From: Deltaproteobacteria bacterium RBG_16_44_11
Lineage (GTDB): Bacteria > Desulfobacterota > Syntrophia > Syntrophales > Smithellaceae
Length of the DNA stretch: 29,453 nucleotides
Assembly (NCBI GenBank): GCA_001797845.1
Contig: MGQN01000023.1
Span: forward strand, 78,201-107,653
Direction: 5' to 3'
The translations under genes and the position numbers were made by a program. Every line of letters starts with the position of its first letter. Position 1 is the stretch's first letter. This document shows positions 7,681-16,271 of the stretch, piece by piece. The notes beneath the pieces are model-generated. The model worked only from the letters and a program-made list of their open reading frames with translations, had not been told where the DNA came from and did no database searches.

Positions 7681-8640
7681 ATGGAAAAAATATATGATGA
7701 TAATTCACAGTCCATCGGCAATACGCCGCTTATAAAACTAAATCATGTAACTAAAGGCACAAAAGCCACTGTTCTGGCCAAAATTGAAGGGCGCAACCCT
7801 GCCTATTCAGTGAAATGCCGCATCGGCGCCGCCATGATCTGGGATGCCGAGAAAAAAGGATTGCTTAAACCGGGCGTAGAAATTATCGAGCCAACCAGCG
7901 GCAACACGGGTATTGCCCTGGCTTATGTGGCGGCGGCGCGTGGTTATAAACTGACGCTGACCATGCCGGAGACAATGAGCATTGAGAGGCGCAGAGTGCT
8001 GGCGGCCTTTGGCGCGAATCTGGTTTTGACGCCCGGCGCAGAAGGTATGAAGGGTGCGATTAATCGTGCGGAGGCCATTGCCGCTTCCGCCCCAAAGAAA
8101 TATTTTTTACCCCAGCAGTTCAAGAATCCGGCCAATCCCGCTATCCATGAAAAAACGACCGGACCGGAAATCTGGAACGATACCGATGGAGGGGTTGATG
8201 TCCTTGTATCGGGAGTTGGAACGGGTGGTACAATTACCGGAATATCCCGCTATATAAAAAATAAAATGGGTAAAAAAATTATATCTGTAGCTGTGGAACC
8301 CAAAGAAAGTCCGATCATTACTCAGAAACTCGCCGGACAAGAGCTGAAACCGGGGCCGCACAAAATTCAGGGGATTGGCGCGGGATTTATTCCTGACACT
8401 CTTGATTTATCTCTCGTCGACCGCGTCGAGCAAGTCGATAGTATGGAAGCTGTGGAATTTGCCCGCAGGCTGGCGCGGGAAGAAGGGATTTTAGCTGGTA
8501 TTTCCTGTGGCGCGGCGGGAGCAGTAGCGGTAAGGCTGGCAAAACTAGATGAATTTGCCGGAAAAAATATAGTCGTCATTTTCCCTGATGCCGGTGAACG
8601 ATATCTCTCCACGGTTCTGTTTGAGGGAATAGGAGTTTAA
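7681..8640 (+). CDS. cysK: Cysteine synthase A (O-acetylserine sulfhydrylase)
   Basis: A 319-residue PLP enzyme that makes cysteine from O-acetylserine and sulfide. The PLP lysine is K45 in NPAYSVKCRIG. The substrate loop TSGNTGIALA (near 72-81), the phosphate-binding GTGGTITG and SCGAAGAVAVRLA are also present. The frame is open for 49 codons before this ATG, but AGGAG 7-9 bases upstream of 7681 and the family N-terminus (MEKIYDDNSQSIGNTPLI) fix the start. The protein looks notably close to E. coli CysK, with a run of about 35 residues around 68-103 that seems identical as far as I recall. It is the last gene of the sulfur cluster. In Bacillus, CysK also partners with the Rrf2 regulator CymR; a similar partnership here would be inference. 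Confidence 0.95.
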   Translation: MEKIYDDNSQSIGNTPLIKLNHVTKGTKATVLAKIEGRNPAYSVKCRIGAAMIWDAEKKGLLKPGVEIIEPTSGNTGIALAYVAAARGYKLTLTMPETMSIERRRVLAAFGANLVLTPGAEGMKGAINRAEAIAASAPKKYFLPQQFKNPANPAIHEKTTGPEIWNDTDGGVDVLVSGVGTGGTITGISRYIKNKMGKKIISVAVEPKESPIITQKLAGQELKPGPHKIQGIGAGFIPDTLDLSLVDRVEQVDSMEAVEFARRLAREEGILAGISCGAAGAVAVRLAKLDEFAGKNIVVIFPDAGERYLSTVLFEGIGV

Positions 8641-8689
8641 CAATAACCATTGCTAATATAATATCTTAAAATAAAATTGGAGGAGAATC

Positions 8690-9493
8690 ATGAAGATAAC
8701 CGCGACGGAAATTTATAAATCAGTAGAAATGATTCGTCAGAAAGCACCGGTTGTTCATAACATTACCAATTACGTAGCTATGAATAATACAGCCAACGCG
8801 CTTTTGGCACTGGGAGCATCTCCGGTAATGGCGCATGCCCAGGAAGAAGTGGAAGAAATGGTAAACATATCTTCGGCCTTGGTAATCAACATTGGCACAT
8901 TGAGCAAACCTTGGATTTACTCGATGCTGAAAGCTCTTAGCCAGGCCCGAAAAAATAATATACCGATTGTACTTGATCCCGTTGGCGCGGGCGCAACCAC
9001 TTACCGAACACAAACATCAAGAGAACTGATTAGCCGTCACCCGCCCACTATCATCCGCGGTAATGCTTCCGAAATTATGGCACTGTCCGACGATAAATCC
9101 AAAACAAAGGGCGTGGATAGCGCTCACGCATCCGACACCGCAATTTCAACAGCACAAAAACTGAGTGAAACGTGCAAATGCGTCGTCTGCGTCAGCGGGC
9201 AAACAGATTACATAGTTCAAAGCAAGCAAATAATGAAGGTTAAAAACGGTCATCCGCTGATGACAAAAGTTACCGGACTTGGCTGCACGGCATCAGCCTT
9301 ATGCGGCGCCTTTGCTGCCGTAGAAAAATCATCCTTTGTCGCTACAGTGAAAGCCATGGCCGTAATGGGAATTGCCGGAGAAATGGCTGCTGCACAGGCC
9401 CTCGGACCGGGCAGCCTCCAAACTCATTTTCTGGATTGCCTCTACGGCCTATCTGAAACGGATATTAGCCAACGTTTAAAAATTGAGGATTAG
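8690..9493 (+). CDS. thiM: Hydroxyethylthiazole kinase
   Basis: A 267-residue ribokinase-fold enzyme that phosphorylates 4-methyl-5-(2-hydroxyethyl)thiazole with ATP for thiamine salvage. Typical segments are PVVHNITNYVAMNNTANALLA (19-39), LDPVGAGATTYR (95-106), IIRGNASEIMAL (121-132) and VTGLGCTASALCGAFAA (194-210). The last contains C199, which lines up with the active-site cysteine of the Bacillus enzyme. A strong SD (GGAGGAG) precedes the ATG. The 49 bp after cysK hold no visible terminator, so it may be co-transcribed with the sulfur genes. No thiamine pyrophosphate riboswitch is visible before it, and there is room for none. thiE follows after 2 bp, so the two are translationally linked. 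Confidence 0.95.
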   Translation: MKITATEIYKSVEMIRQKAPVVHNITNYVAMNNTANALLALGASPVMAHAQEEVEEMVNISSALVINIGTLSKPWIYSMLKALSQARKNNIPIVLDPVGAGATTYRTQTSRELISRHPPTIIRGNASEIMALSDDKSKTKGVDSAHASDTAISTAQKLSETCKCVVCVSGQTDYIVQSKQIMKVKNGHPLMTKVTGLGCTASALCGAFAAVEKSSFVATVKAMAVMGIAGEMAAAQALGPGSLQTHFLDCLYGLSETDISQRLKIED

Positions 9494-9495
9494 TT

Positions 9496-10113
9496 ATGCG
9501 CGGATTGTATCTGGTGACTGATCGCCGTTTATGTGGCGGAAAGCCTTTGGAAGAAGTCATTACGGGGGCAGTTAAAGGCGGCGTTGCTTATTTACAACTG
9601 CGTGAAAAAGATGTTTCTACGCGTTTTTTTGTGGAAGAAGCCAAAAGGATTAAAAAACTTTTAGAGCCATATAAAATTCCGCTGATAATAAATGATCGCG
9701 TTGATGTGGCTCTCGCCTGCAGCGCCGACGGTGTGCATATCGGTCATGATGATATGCCTTATGAAATTGTTCGAAAACTTATGGGGCAAAAGGCAATAAT
9801 CGGCCTTTCTGTGGAGATATGGGAAGATGTCGAGGCCAGCCAAAAACTCGATGTAAGTTATATCGGTGTCAGTCCGGTTTTTTCCACACCGACAAAAACG
9901 GATACCAAAGAGCCCTGGGGCTTGAAAGGTCTTTCCAAAATCAAAGCTTATAGCCGTCATCCCTTAGTTGCGATAGGTGGGATTAATGAATCCAATGTCA
10001 CAGAAGTTGTGAAGGCCGGTGCTGATTGTATTGCCGTGGTATCGGCAATTTGCGCGGCTCCCGATCCGGAAATGGCAGCGCGAAATATTAATAATTTAAT
10101 GGAGATAACTTGA
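9496..10113 (+). CDS. thiE: Thiamine-phosphate synthase
   Basis: A 205-residue TIM-barrel protein that joins hydroxymethylpyrimidine diphosphate to thiazole phosphate, giving thiamine phosphate. Diagnostic segments are GLYLVTDR at the start, YLQLREKD (32-39), IIINDRVDVALACSADGVHIG, and IGVSPVFSTPTKTD, which binds the pyrophosphate. IGGINESNV near 154 is the late-barrel phosphate loop. The start lies 2 bp after the thiM stop, with a GAGG ribosome site inside the end of thiM, so the two form one translational unit. ThiM and ThiE together allow salvage of thiazole. No thiD or thiC is present nearby, so pyrimidine supply must come from elsewhere in the genome. Confidence 0.95.
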   Translation: MRGLYLVTDRRLCGGKPLEEVITGAVKGGVAYLQLREKDVSTRFFVEEAKRIKKLLEPYKIPLIINDRVDVALACSADGVHIGHDDMPYEIVRKLMGQKAIIGLSVEIWEDVEASQKLDVSYIGVSPVFSTPTKTDTKEPWGLKGLSKIKAYSRHPLVAIGGINESNVTEVVKAGADCIAVVSAICAAPDPEMAARNINNLMEIT

Positions 10114-10137
10114 CTGTGAGGGAATAAACAATATATT
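10110..10137 (+). promoter_or_regulatory. Likely promoter of the copper/silver efflux operon
   Basis: TTGACT (10110-10115) overlaps the thiE stop codon and is followed after 16 bp by TATATT (10132-10137), a 5 of 6 match to the -10. The leader would be about 25 bases with AGGAGG before the next ATG. No clear dyad for a CueR- or CusR-type activator was seen. Confidence 0.45.
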
Positions 10138-10168
10138 TTATCTATAAATTTAAATTCAGGAGGAAAAA

Positions 10169-10564
10169 ATGAAGCGTATAATAATGATACTAACAGCAAT
10201 AGTATTGTTGCTTACCATTGGTTTGGCCAGCGCAAAGGATTATGAGATCACAAAAAAGAGTGGCGATTATACTGTCCAAATCAAGATTGATAAAAATCCG
10301 CCCATTACGGGGGAAAACAAAATGGATATTGCCATCAAGGACACCGCGGGCAATAATGTAACCGATGCCACGGTAGATATTAATTATGGAATGCCCGCAA
10401 TGCCGGGAATGGGAGCGATGAATTACAAGACGACTGCCGGCTTAAAAGGCGATCGATATCTCGCAACTATCAATTTTTCTATGGCTGGTCCCTCGTATAT
10501 TAACATCAAAATTACCCGTGCTGGAAAGAGCCAATCGGTAAAACTGAATGTCGATGTCAAATAG
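10169..10564 (+). CDS. YtkA-like periplasmic protein with methionine ladder, efflux-associated
   Basis: A 131-residue exported protein. Residues 1-22 form a signal peptide with cleavage likely after ASA. The rest is a small beta-sandwich-like domain resembling YtkA/FixH proteins (IDKNPPITGENKMDIAIKD, then DATVDINYGMPAMPGMG). It carries four methionines spaced exactly every third residue (M75, M78, M81, M84), a pattern like that of periplasmic Cu(I)/Ag(I) carriers such as CusF or PcoC. It is the first gene of the efflux operon and its end overlaps the TolC-family gene. A role in handing metal to the efflux pump is therefore plausible but unproven. The SD (AGGAGG) is strong. Confidence 0.75.
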   Translation: MKRIIMILTAIVLLLTIGLASAKDYEITKKSGDYTVQIKIDKNPPITGENKMDIAIKDTAGNNVTDATVDINYGMPAMPGMGAMNYKTTAGLKGDRYLATINFSMAGPSYINIKITRAGKSQSVKLNVDVK

Positions 10565-11822
10565 CTTTATAAAGAAAGTCCTGTTGCTTTTAAGCTTTCT
10601 CCTCTTGGCTGCCTCGTTCGGCGGAAACGATCCCGTACTTACAGCTCTTGTGGACGAAGCGCTGAAAAACAGTCCGGAGATTCAAGCTTCACAGGAGCGA
10701 ATTGAAGCAGCCAGATTAAAGATTCCTCAGGTGAAAAGCCTGCCTGATCCTATGTTCATGTTCGGCTATCAAAACGAGAGTTTTGATCGTTATACTTACG
10801 GAGAAATGTCCGGATCGCAGTGGATGTTTTCCGCGACACAGCAGTTTCTTTTCCCCGGCAAACAAACGTTGAAGGGAGAAATGGTCAAGCGTGACGTCGA
10901 GAGCCTCGAGGCTATGCACGAACTGCTGAAACTCAAAACCGTAGCACGGGTAAAAGAGATCTATTACGATCTCTTTTTTGCTTACAAGAATATTGACCTC
11001 CTCAAAGATAAGCGCGATTTGTTTATCCGGATTGAAGATATCACTCTGGCGCGCTACGCCGCCGGCAAGGCCATGCAGCAGGATGTGCTTATGGCCCAGA
11101 CTGAAAAATATATGCTGTTGGAAAAAGAAGAAATGCTCAAACAAAAGGTGCAGTCTCTGGAGGCTATGCTTCGGGCCGTAATCGGCAGAGAAAAGGGCCC
11201 CCCGCTGGATAGGCCGTCCGAACCTGTTTATCAGCCCTTCCCTCTGGAAATTGATGGGGCAATAGATCTCGCGCTCAAGCATTCCCCGGAAATCAAATCG
11301 CGCCATAAGATGATCGAGGCCGCCAACGCCAGACTGGCGATGGCGCAAAAAGAATATTACCCCGATTTCGCTCTGAGCGGCAGCTACTACAACCGAACGG
11401 GTGAGTTTCCTGATATGTGGAGCGCCACGGCAACAATCAATATTCCTCTGTATTTTTATTCAAAACAGCGGCCTGCTGCTTTGGAAGCAAAGGCAAATAT
11501 TCGTCAGGCTAAACAGGAACTGGAGGCGGTCAAGCTGATGATTTCGGCGGCTCTGCGTGATAATTATTCTATGCTCCGCTCTGCGGAAAAACTCATGAAT
11601 ATTTATAAAAAAGGTTTGATCCCCAAAAACACCCAGGATTTCGAACAATCACTTACGGGATACTCCACGGGAAAGACGGAAGCGATAAATGTTATTTCCC
11701 GTTTAAAAACTTTACTGGATTACGAAGCTCAATACTGGAATCAATTTGTGGAAAGAGAAAAAGCTATTAGCCGCTTAAATGCCATTACTACAGGTCTAAC
11801 GGCCGGAGATGAGAAAAAATGA
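10548..11822 (+). CDS. TolC-family outer-membrane efflux protein (CusC/CzcC-like)
   Basis: A 424-residue outer-membrane factor. A signal peptide covers about residues 1-23, with no lipobox cysteine, so it is not a lipoprotein like E. coli CusC. The remainder shows the two-fold repeated TolC pattern: long amphipathic, coiled-coil helices (TALVDEALKNSPEIQASQERIEAA near 30-55, and IDLALKHSPEIKSRHKMIEAANARLAMAQKEYYPDFALSG in the second half) alternating with beta strands. It should form the outer-membrane and periplasmic channel of the CusCBA-type pump encoded by the next two genes. The start overlaps the preceding gene by 17 bp, and an alternative ATG lies two codons later; neither has a good SD, which suggests translational coupling. 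Its stop overlaps the cusB ATG. Confidence 0.9.
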   Translation: MSMSNSFIKKVLLLLSFLLLAASFGGNDPVLTALVDEALKNSPEIQASQERIEAARLKIPQVKSLPDPMFMFGYQNESFDRYTYGEMSGSQWMFSATQQFLFPGKQTLKGEMVKRDVESLEAMHELLKLKTVARVKEIYYDLFFAYKNIDLLKDKRDLFIRIEDITLARYAAGKAMQQDVLMAQTEKYMLLEKEEMLKQKVQSLEAMLRAVIGREKGPPLDRPSEPVYQPFPLEIDGAIDLALKHSPEIKSRHKMIEAANARLAMAQKEYYPDFALSGSYYNRTGEFPDMWSATATINIPLYFYSKQRPAALEAKANIRQAKQELEAVKLMISAALRDNYSMLRSAEKLMNIYKKGLIPKNTQDFEQSLTGYSTGKTEAINVISRLKTLLDYEAQYWNQFVEREKAISRLNAITTGLTAGDEKK

Positions 11823-13039
11823 AAAAACAAAACTTCTTTATAATTTTTCTTTGGTTAAGTGCTGCCGTATGCGCATTTTTTTTTACGGCGCAGGTCTCAG
11901 CGCAGGATCATTCCGGCCATACGGCACAATCACCAGCATCGAATAAATCTAAAACTACTTCGCCACAGGCAACCCCACCAGTGGAAACAACCCAAGACGT
12001 TCCGCAGATAGAAATATCACCGGAACAACAAAAACTCATCGGCGTGAAGACGGTCAAAGTTGATATCCGTCCGCTGCAGAAAACCATTCGGACAGTAGGA
12101 AGACTGGAAGCGGATGAAAGTAAACTGGCGACAGTTAATACGAAGATTGAGGGATGGATAGAAAAACTCTATGTGGAAGCCACGGGCAGTTATATTAAAA
12201 AGGGGCAGCCTCTGGTAGATATTTACAGCCCGGAACTGGTTGCTACACAGCAGGAATTTCTCAACGCCCTGAAATGGGCAAAACAGCCTGCCGACTCCCC
12301 GCAGGAGAAAGATAAAAACTCCTCTACGGATTTAAGCCGGTTAATTGCTCAGGATGCCGTGGCAACACTGGAAGCTTCGCGGCAGCGTCTTTTGTTGTGG
12401 GATGTTTCCGCAGGCCAGATAAAAAAAATAGAAGAGTCGGGAAAAACTATAAGGACATTGACCCTGTATAGTCCGGTAAATGGTTTCATTACACAGAAAA
12501 TGGCCGTTTTAGGAATGAGAGTTATGCCCGGTGAAAAACTATTTGATGTGGCCGATTTATCCAGCATCTGGGTAATCGCCGATATTTATGAATATGAATT
12601 GCCGCTGATTAAAGTCGGCAATCGGGCCTTAATCACGCTGTCCTATCTTCCCGGCAAGGAGTTATATTCTCAAATTGACTATATCTACCCGACTATATCT
12701 GCCGAGACCCGGACAATTAAAGTACGGCTTAAACTTCCCAATCACAATAATCAATTAAAGCCGCAGATGTTTACCAATGTGGAAATCAAAATTAATTTAG
12801 GTAAAAAGCTGATGATTCCAGAATCAGCTGTGATTGATACCGGTAAGGGAATGGTGGCTTATGTTGATCTGGGTAACGGCACTTTTGAGCCGCGGGAAAT
12901 AAAGGCCGGTCTCAGGACTGATGGATACATCGAAGTATTGCGCGGGCTCAAGGAGGGGGAAAAGGTCGTCTCCGCCGCCAATTTCTTAGTCGATTCAGAA
13001 GCTCAACTAAAAGGTGTAAAACCCCTTCCCTTGAAATAG
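11819..13039 (+). CDS. cusB: Periplasmic adaptor (membrane fusion) protein of heavy-metal efflux, CusB-like
   Basis: A 406-residue periplasmic adaptor. It has a signal peptide (1-28, cleavage likely after VSA), then a Pro/Ser/Thr-rich linker. The barrel-sandwich and hairpin core begins near residue 80 (RPLQKTIRTVGRLEADESKLATV, then IEGWIEKLYVEATGSYIKKGQPLVDIYSPEL). A beta-barrel and membrane-proximal domain follow (PQMFTNVEIKINLGKKLMIPESAVIDTG). These segments are typical of the CusB/CzcB group. The N-terminal methionines that E. coli CusB uses for Cu/Ag are not seen; instead the mature N-terminus would begin Q-D-H, with H31 and H34. It overlaps the outer-membrane factor by 4 bp (ATGA), and cusA follows after 21 bp, so the three make one pump. 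Confidence 0.92.
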   Translation: MKKQNFFIIFLWLSAAVCAFFFTAQVSAQDHSGHTAQSPASNKSKTTSPQATPPVETTQDVPQIEISPEQQKLIGVKTVKVDIRPLQKTIRTVGRLEADESKLATVNTKIEGWIEKLYVEATGSYIKKGQPLVDIYSPELVATQQEFLNALKWAKQPADSPQEKDKNSSTDLSRLIAQDAVATLEASRQRLLLWDVSAGQIKKIEESGKTIRTLTLYSPVNGFITQKMAVLGMRVMPGEKLFDVADLSSIWVIADIYEYELPLIKVGNRALITLSYLPGKELYSQIDYIYPTISAETRTIKVRLKLPNHNNQLKPQMFTNVEIKINLGKKLMIPESAVIDTGKGMVAYVDLGNGTFEPREIKAGLRTDGYIEVLRGLKEGEKVVSAANFLVDSEAQLKGVKPLPLK

Positions 13040-13060
13040 GTTGAGGAAGAAGGTATCAAC

Positions 13061-16000
13061 ATGATCGCTAAAATCATTGAATACAGCGCCCGCAATAAAT
13101 TTATTGTTTTCCTCATCTTATTTTTTGCCGTTGTCTGGGGATTGTGGACGCTGAAAAATACCCCGCTTGATGCCCTTCCCGATTTAAGCGATACGCAGGT
13201 CATCATTTATACCGAGTGGCCGGGACGCAGCCCCGATCTGGTGGAAGACCAGATTACTTATCCGATTACATCCACGCTGCTTGCCGCGCCGAAAGTTCAG
13301 GCGGTGCGCGGATTTTCATTCTTAGGCAGTTCCTTCATCTATGTTATTTTTGAAGAAGGAACAAATATTTATTGGGCCAGAAGCCGCATTTTAGAATACC
13401 TGCAGGCGGTTAAAAACAAAATACCGGCCGATGTTAATCCGGTTTTGGGGCCGGATGCTACTAGCCTCGGCTGGGGATTTTCTTACGCCGTTGTTGATGA
13501 ATCAGGCGAGCTCGATCTGGCGCAACTTCGCTCACTTCAGGACTATAACGTCAAGTTGGCGCTGGAGAGCGTTGCCGGCGTGTCTCAGGTTGCCAGCCTC
13601 GGCGGCTTTGTCAATCAGTATCAAGTCACCGTCGATCCCCATCGCTTGTCTGCTTATAATCTGCCCATCACTAAAGTCATGGAAGCCGTTCGCAAGAGCA
13701 ACCGGGATGTTGAGGGACGGGTTCTGGAATTTTCCGGCGCGGAATACATGGTGCGAGGCCGCGGCTATATCAAGAATATAAAGGATCTGGAAGATATCGC
13801 CGTGGGTGCTAGTGCTGGGGGTACGCCAATCTACTTGAAAGATGTCGCCCGTGTCCAGCTCGGGCCGGAAATTCGTAGGGGGATAGCGGAACTCGACGGT
13901 AAAGGAGAAGTCACCGGAGGGATTGTTGTTGTTCGTTTTGGTGAAAACGTTCTCAACGTGATCGAACGTGTTAAGGATAAAATTCAGAATGATATAACGC
14001 CTAGCCTGCCCAAGGGTGTAAAAATTGTTACGACGTATGACCGCTCTGATCTGATCAATCGTTCCATTGCTACGCTCAAAGATGAAATTATCAAGCTGGC
14101 CATTGCGGTAAGCATTGTCTGTCTGGTTTTTTTATTTCATCTACCCAGCGCCCTGGTTGTGATTGTTACGCTGCCCATCGCCATCATCATATCTTTTATC
14201 TGCATGTACTACCTGGGCGTCACATCAAATATCATGAGCTTAAGCGGTATTGTCATTGCCATTGGTGCGATGGTGGACGCCTCCATCATTATGGTGGAAA
14301 ACGCCCATAAGAAGCTCGAGGAGTGGGAGCAGCAGGGGAGCCCCGGCAACAGAACAGATGTTATAATCGCTGCCGCCCGGGAAGTCGGGCCTGCGCTTTT
14401 CTTTTCTATTCTGGTCATTACCGTAGGTTTTCTGCCCGTCTTTACACTGCAAGCGCAGGCGGGACGTCTGTTCAAACCACTGGCTTACACCAAAACCTTT
14501 GCCATGCTTTTTGCCTCTTTTCTGGCCGTTTCCCTGACCCCGGTGCTCATGACTATTTTTCTCCGGGGGAAGATCCAGCCGGAGGATAAGAATCCCATCA
14601 TCGTTTTCCTCGGCAAGCTCTACAACCCCCGGGTTGCTTTTGCCCTGAAATATCCGAAAGCGGTCATTGCCGCGGCGGTAATATTAATGGCATTGACTGT
14701 TTATCCCTTTATGAAACTGGGATCGGAATTTATGCCGCCTCTTTATGAGGGATCACTTTTCTATATGCCCGTGACCATGCCGGGAGCTTCTGTTTCGGAA
14801 GCGGCAAGATTATTGAAAATGCAGGATGAATTAATAATAAAAATCCCGGAAGTCGCTCAAGTCTTCGGCAAGGCGGGACGCGCCGAAACGGCAACCGACC
14901 CCGCGCCGCTGGAGATGTTTGAAACAGTCATCAATCTGAAGCCGGAGGATCAGTGGCGCAAAGGCATGACGGTAGAAAAGATCAAAGATGAGATGAACGA
15001 CACGCTCAATATTCCCGGTGTGGCCAATTCTTTTACTATGCCAATCAAGGCGCGCATTGACATGTTGGCTACAGGCATCCGCACGCCGGTGGGCATCAAA
15101 ATCCTCGGTCCGAATCTGGAAGAAATAGAAAAGATCGGTATGAATCTGGAGCAGCATCTGCGGGATGTTCCGGGTACGAGGAGTGTTTATGCCGAAAGAG
15201 TGGCCACAGGCTATTTCCTGGATATTGTCATCAAAAGGGACAGCATCGCCAGATACGGCCTTACCGTGGATGATGTCAACGAAGTGATTCAAACGGCCAT
15301 AGGCGGCATGACTCTGACAACGACAGTGGAAGGAAGAGCACGCTATCCTGTCAATATCCGTTACCCGCGGGAATTACGAAATGATGTAGATAAACTCAAG
15401 CGAATTCTGGTGCCGGTGATGACGGCCGGTCTGTCCAACCCTACGTCTTCGTCCGGCATGTCCGGAACTGCCAATGCGCTGCAAGTGCCGCTGGGAGAGC
15501 TGGCAGATTTTCGCGTTATCCGGGGAGCGACGGCCATAAAGAGCGAAGAAGGACTGATGACGTCATATGTGTATATTGATATCACTGGCCGTGATATCGG
15601 CAGTTATGTGGATGAAGCCCGGCAAAAAGCGGCCACAGTTAAATTACCGGAAGGCTATCGTCTGGTCTGGAGCGGTGAATACGAATATATTCTCAAAACA
15701 CATGAGCGGCTTAAGGTGATCATTCCTTTCACCCTGCTTATTATTTTTCTGCTTCTTTACTTCAACACAAGGTCTGTTCAAAAGACCCTTATTGTTTTGC
15801 TGGCTGTTCCTTTTTCCCTGGTCGGTTCTTTCTGGCTGCTATACATTCTTAACTACAATATGAGCATTGCAGTATGGGTGGGGATCATTGCCCTGGCCGG
15901 ACTCGATGCGGAGACGGGGGTCATAATGCTCCTCTATCTGGATATTGCCCACGACAAGTGGAAGAAAGAGGGGAGGATGCATAACATTGAAGATTTGAAG

Positions 16001-16231
16001 GACGCCATCATGCACGGGGCGGTCAAGCGGGTAAGGCCGAAGCTGATGACCGTGGGCGTTATCCTCGCCGGTCTGATTCCCATCATGTTCAGCGATGGTG
16101 CCGGCGCCGACGTGATGAAGCGGATTGCTGCACCCATGATCGGCGGTGTGATAACGTCGGAGATCCTCGAACTTACCGTATATCCGGCCATTTATATGAT
16201 CTGGCGCGGCCGCGGGTTGCAAAAAGATTAA
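13061..16231 (+). CDS. cusA: Heavy-metal efflux RND transporter, Cu(I)/Ag(I) type (CusA)
   Basis: A 1056-residue inner-membrane RND pump with twelve membrane helices and two large periplasmic loops. Three methionines, M569 (LFYMPVTMPG), M619 (PLEMFETV) and M668 (RIDMLATGI), line up with M573, M623 and M672 that form the Cu(I)/Ag(I) site of E. coli CusA, at almost identical spacing. This supports monovalent metal export rather than Zn/Co/Ni. The proton-relay residues also appear conserved: D406 in AMVDASIIMVENA, E951 in LAGLDAETGVIML and K994 in RPKLMTVG. It uses proton import to drive metal from periplasm or cytoplasm through CusB and the TolC-like channel. GAGGAAGAAGG precedes the ATG. A relic of its last codons lies 2.4 kb downstream. 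Confidence 0.95.
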   Translation: MIAKIIEYSARNKFIVFLILFFAVVWGLWTLKNTPLDALPDLSDTQVIIYTEWPGRSPDLVEDQITYPITSTLLAAPKVQAVRGFSFLGSSFIYVIFEEGTNIYWARSRILEYLQAVKNKIPADVNPVLGPDATSLGWGFSYAVVDESGELDLAQLRSLQDYNVKLALESVAGVSQVASLGGFVNQYQVTVDPHRLSAYNLPITKVMEAVRKSNRDVEGRVLEFSGAEYMVRGRGYIKNIKDLEDIAVGASAGGTPIYLKDVARVQLGPEIRRGIAELDGKGEVTGGIVVVRFGENVLNVIERVKDKIQNDITPSLPKGVKIVTTYDRSDLINRSIATLKDEIIKLAIAVSIVCLVFLFHLPSALVVIVTLPIAIIISFICMYYLGVTSNIMSLSGIVIAIGAMVDASIIMVENAHKKLEEWEQQGSPGNRTDVIIAAAREVGPALFFSILVITVGFLPVFTLQAQAGRLFKPLAYTKTFAMLFASFLAVSLTPVLMTIFLRGKIQPEDKNPIIVFLGKLYNPRVAFALKYPKAVIAAAVILMALTVYPFMKLGSEFMPPLYEGSLFYMPVTMPGASVSEAARLLKMQDELIIKIPEVAQVFGKAGRAETATDPAPLEMFETVINLKPEDQWRKGMTVEKIKDEMNDTLNIPGVANSFTMPIKARIDMLATGIRTPVGIKILGPNLEEIEKIGMNLEQHLRDVPGTRSVYAERVATGYFLDIVIKRDSIARYGLTVDDVNEVIQTAIGGMTLTTTVEGRARYPVNIRYPRELRNDVDKLKRILVPVMTAGLSNPTSSSGMSGTANALQVPLGELADFRVIRGATAIKSEEGLMTSYVYIDITGRDIGSYVDEARQKAATVKLPEGYRLVWSGEYEYILKTHERLKVIIPFTLLIIFLLLYFNTRSVQKTLIVLLAVPFSLVGSFWLLYILNYNMSIAVWVGIIALAGLDAETGVIMLLYLDIAHDKWKKEGRMHNIEDLKDAIMHGAVKRVRPKLMTVGVILAGLIPIMFSDGAGADVMKRIAAPMIGGVITSEILELTVYPAIYMIWRGRGLQKD

Positions 16232-16271
16232 CCTTTTTGTCTTTACCTCCTTCGCTGCATTTTATCCTTTG

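Noticed and set aside
8641..8689. Thiamine riboswitch before thiM
   Set aside because: Only 49 AT-rich bases separate cysK from thiM, too short for the structure, and no conserved CUGAGA-type core is visible.
16220..16239. Inverted repeat CAAAAAG/CTTTTTG at the cusA stop as a two-way terminator
   Set aside because: The stem is almost all A-T pairs. It is only partly kept in the duplicated copy, so chance is likely.
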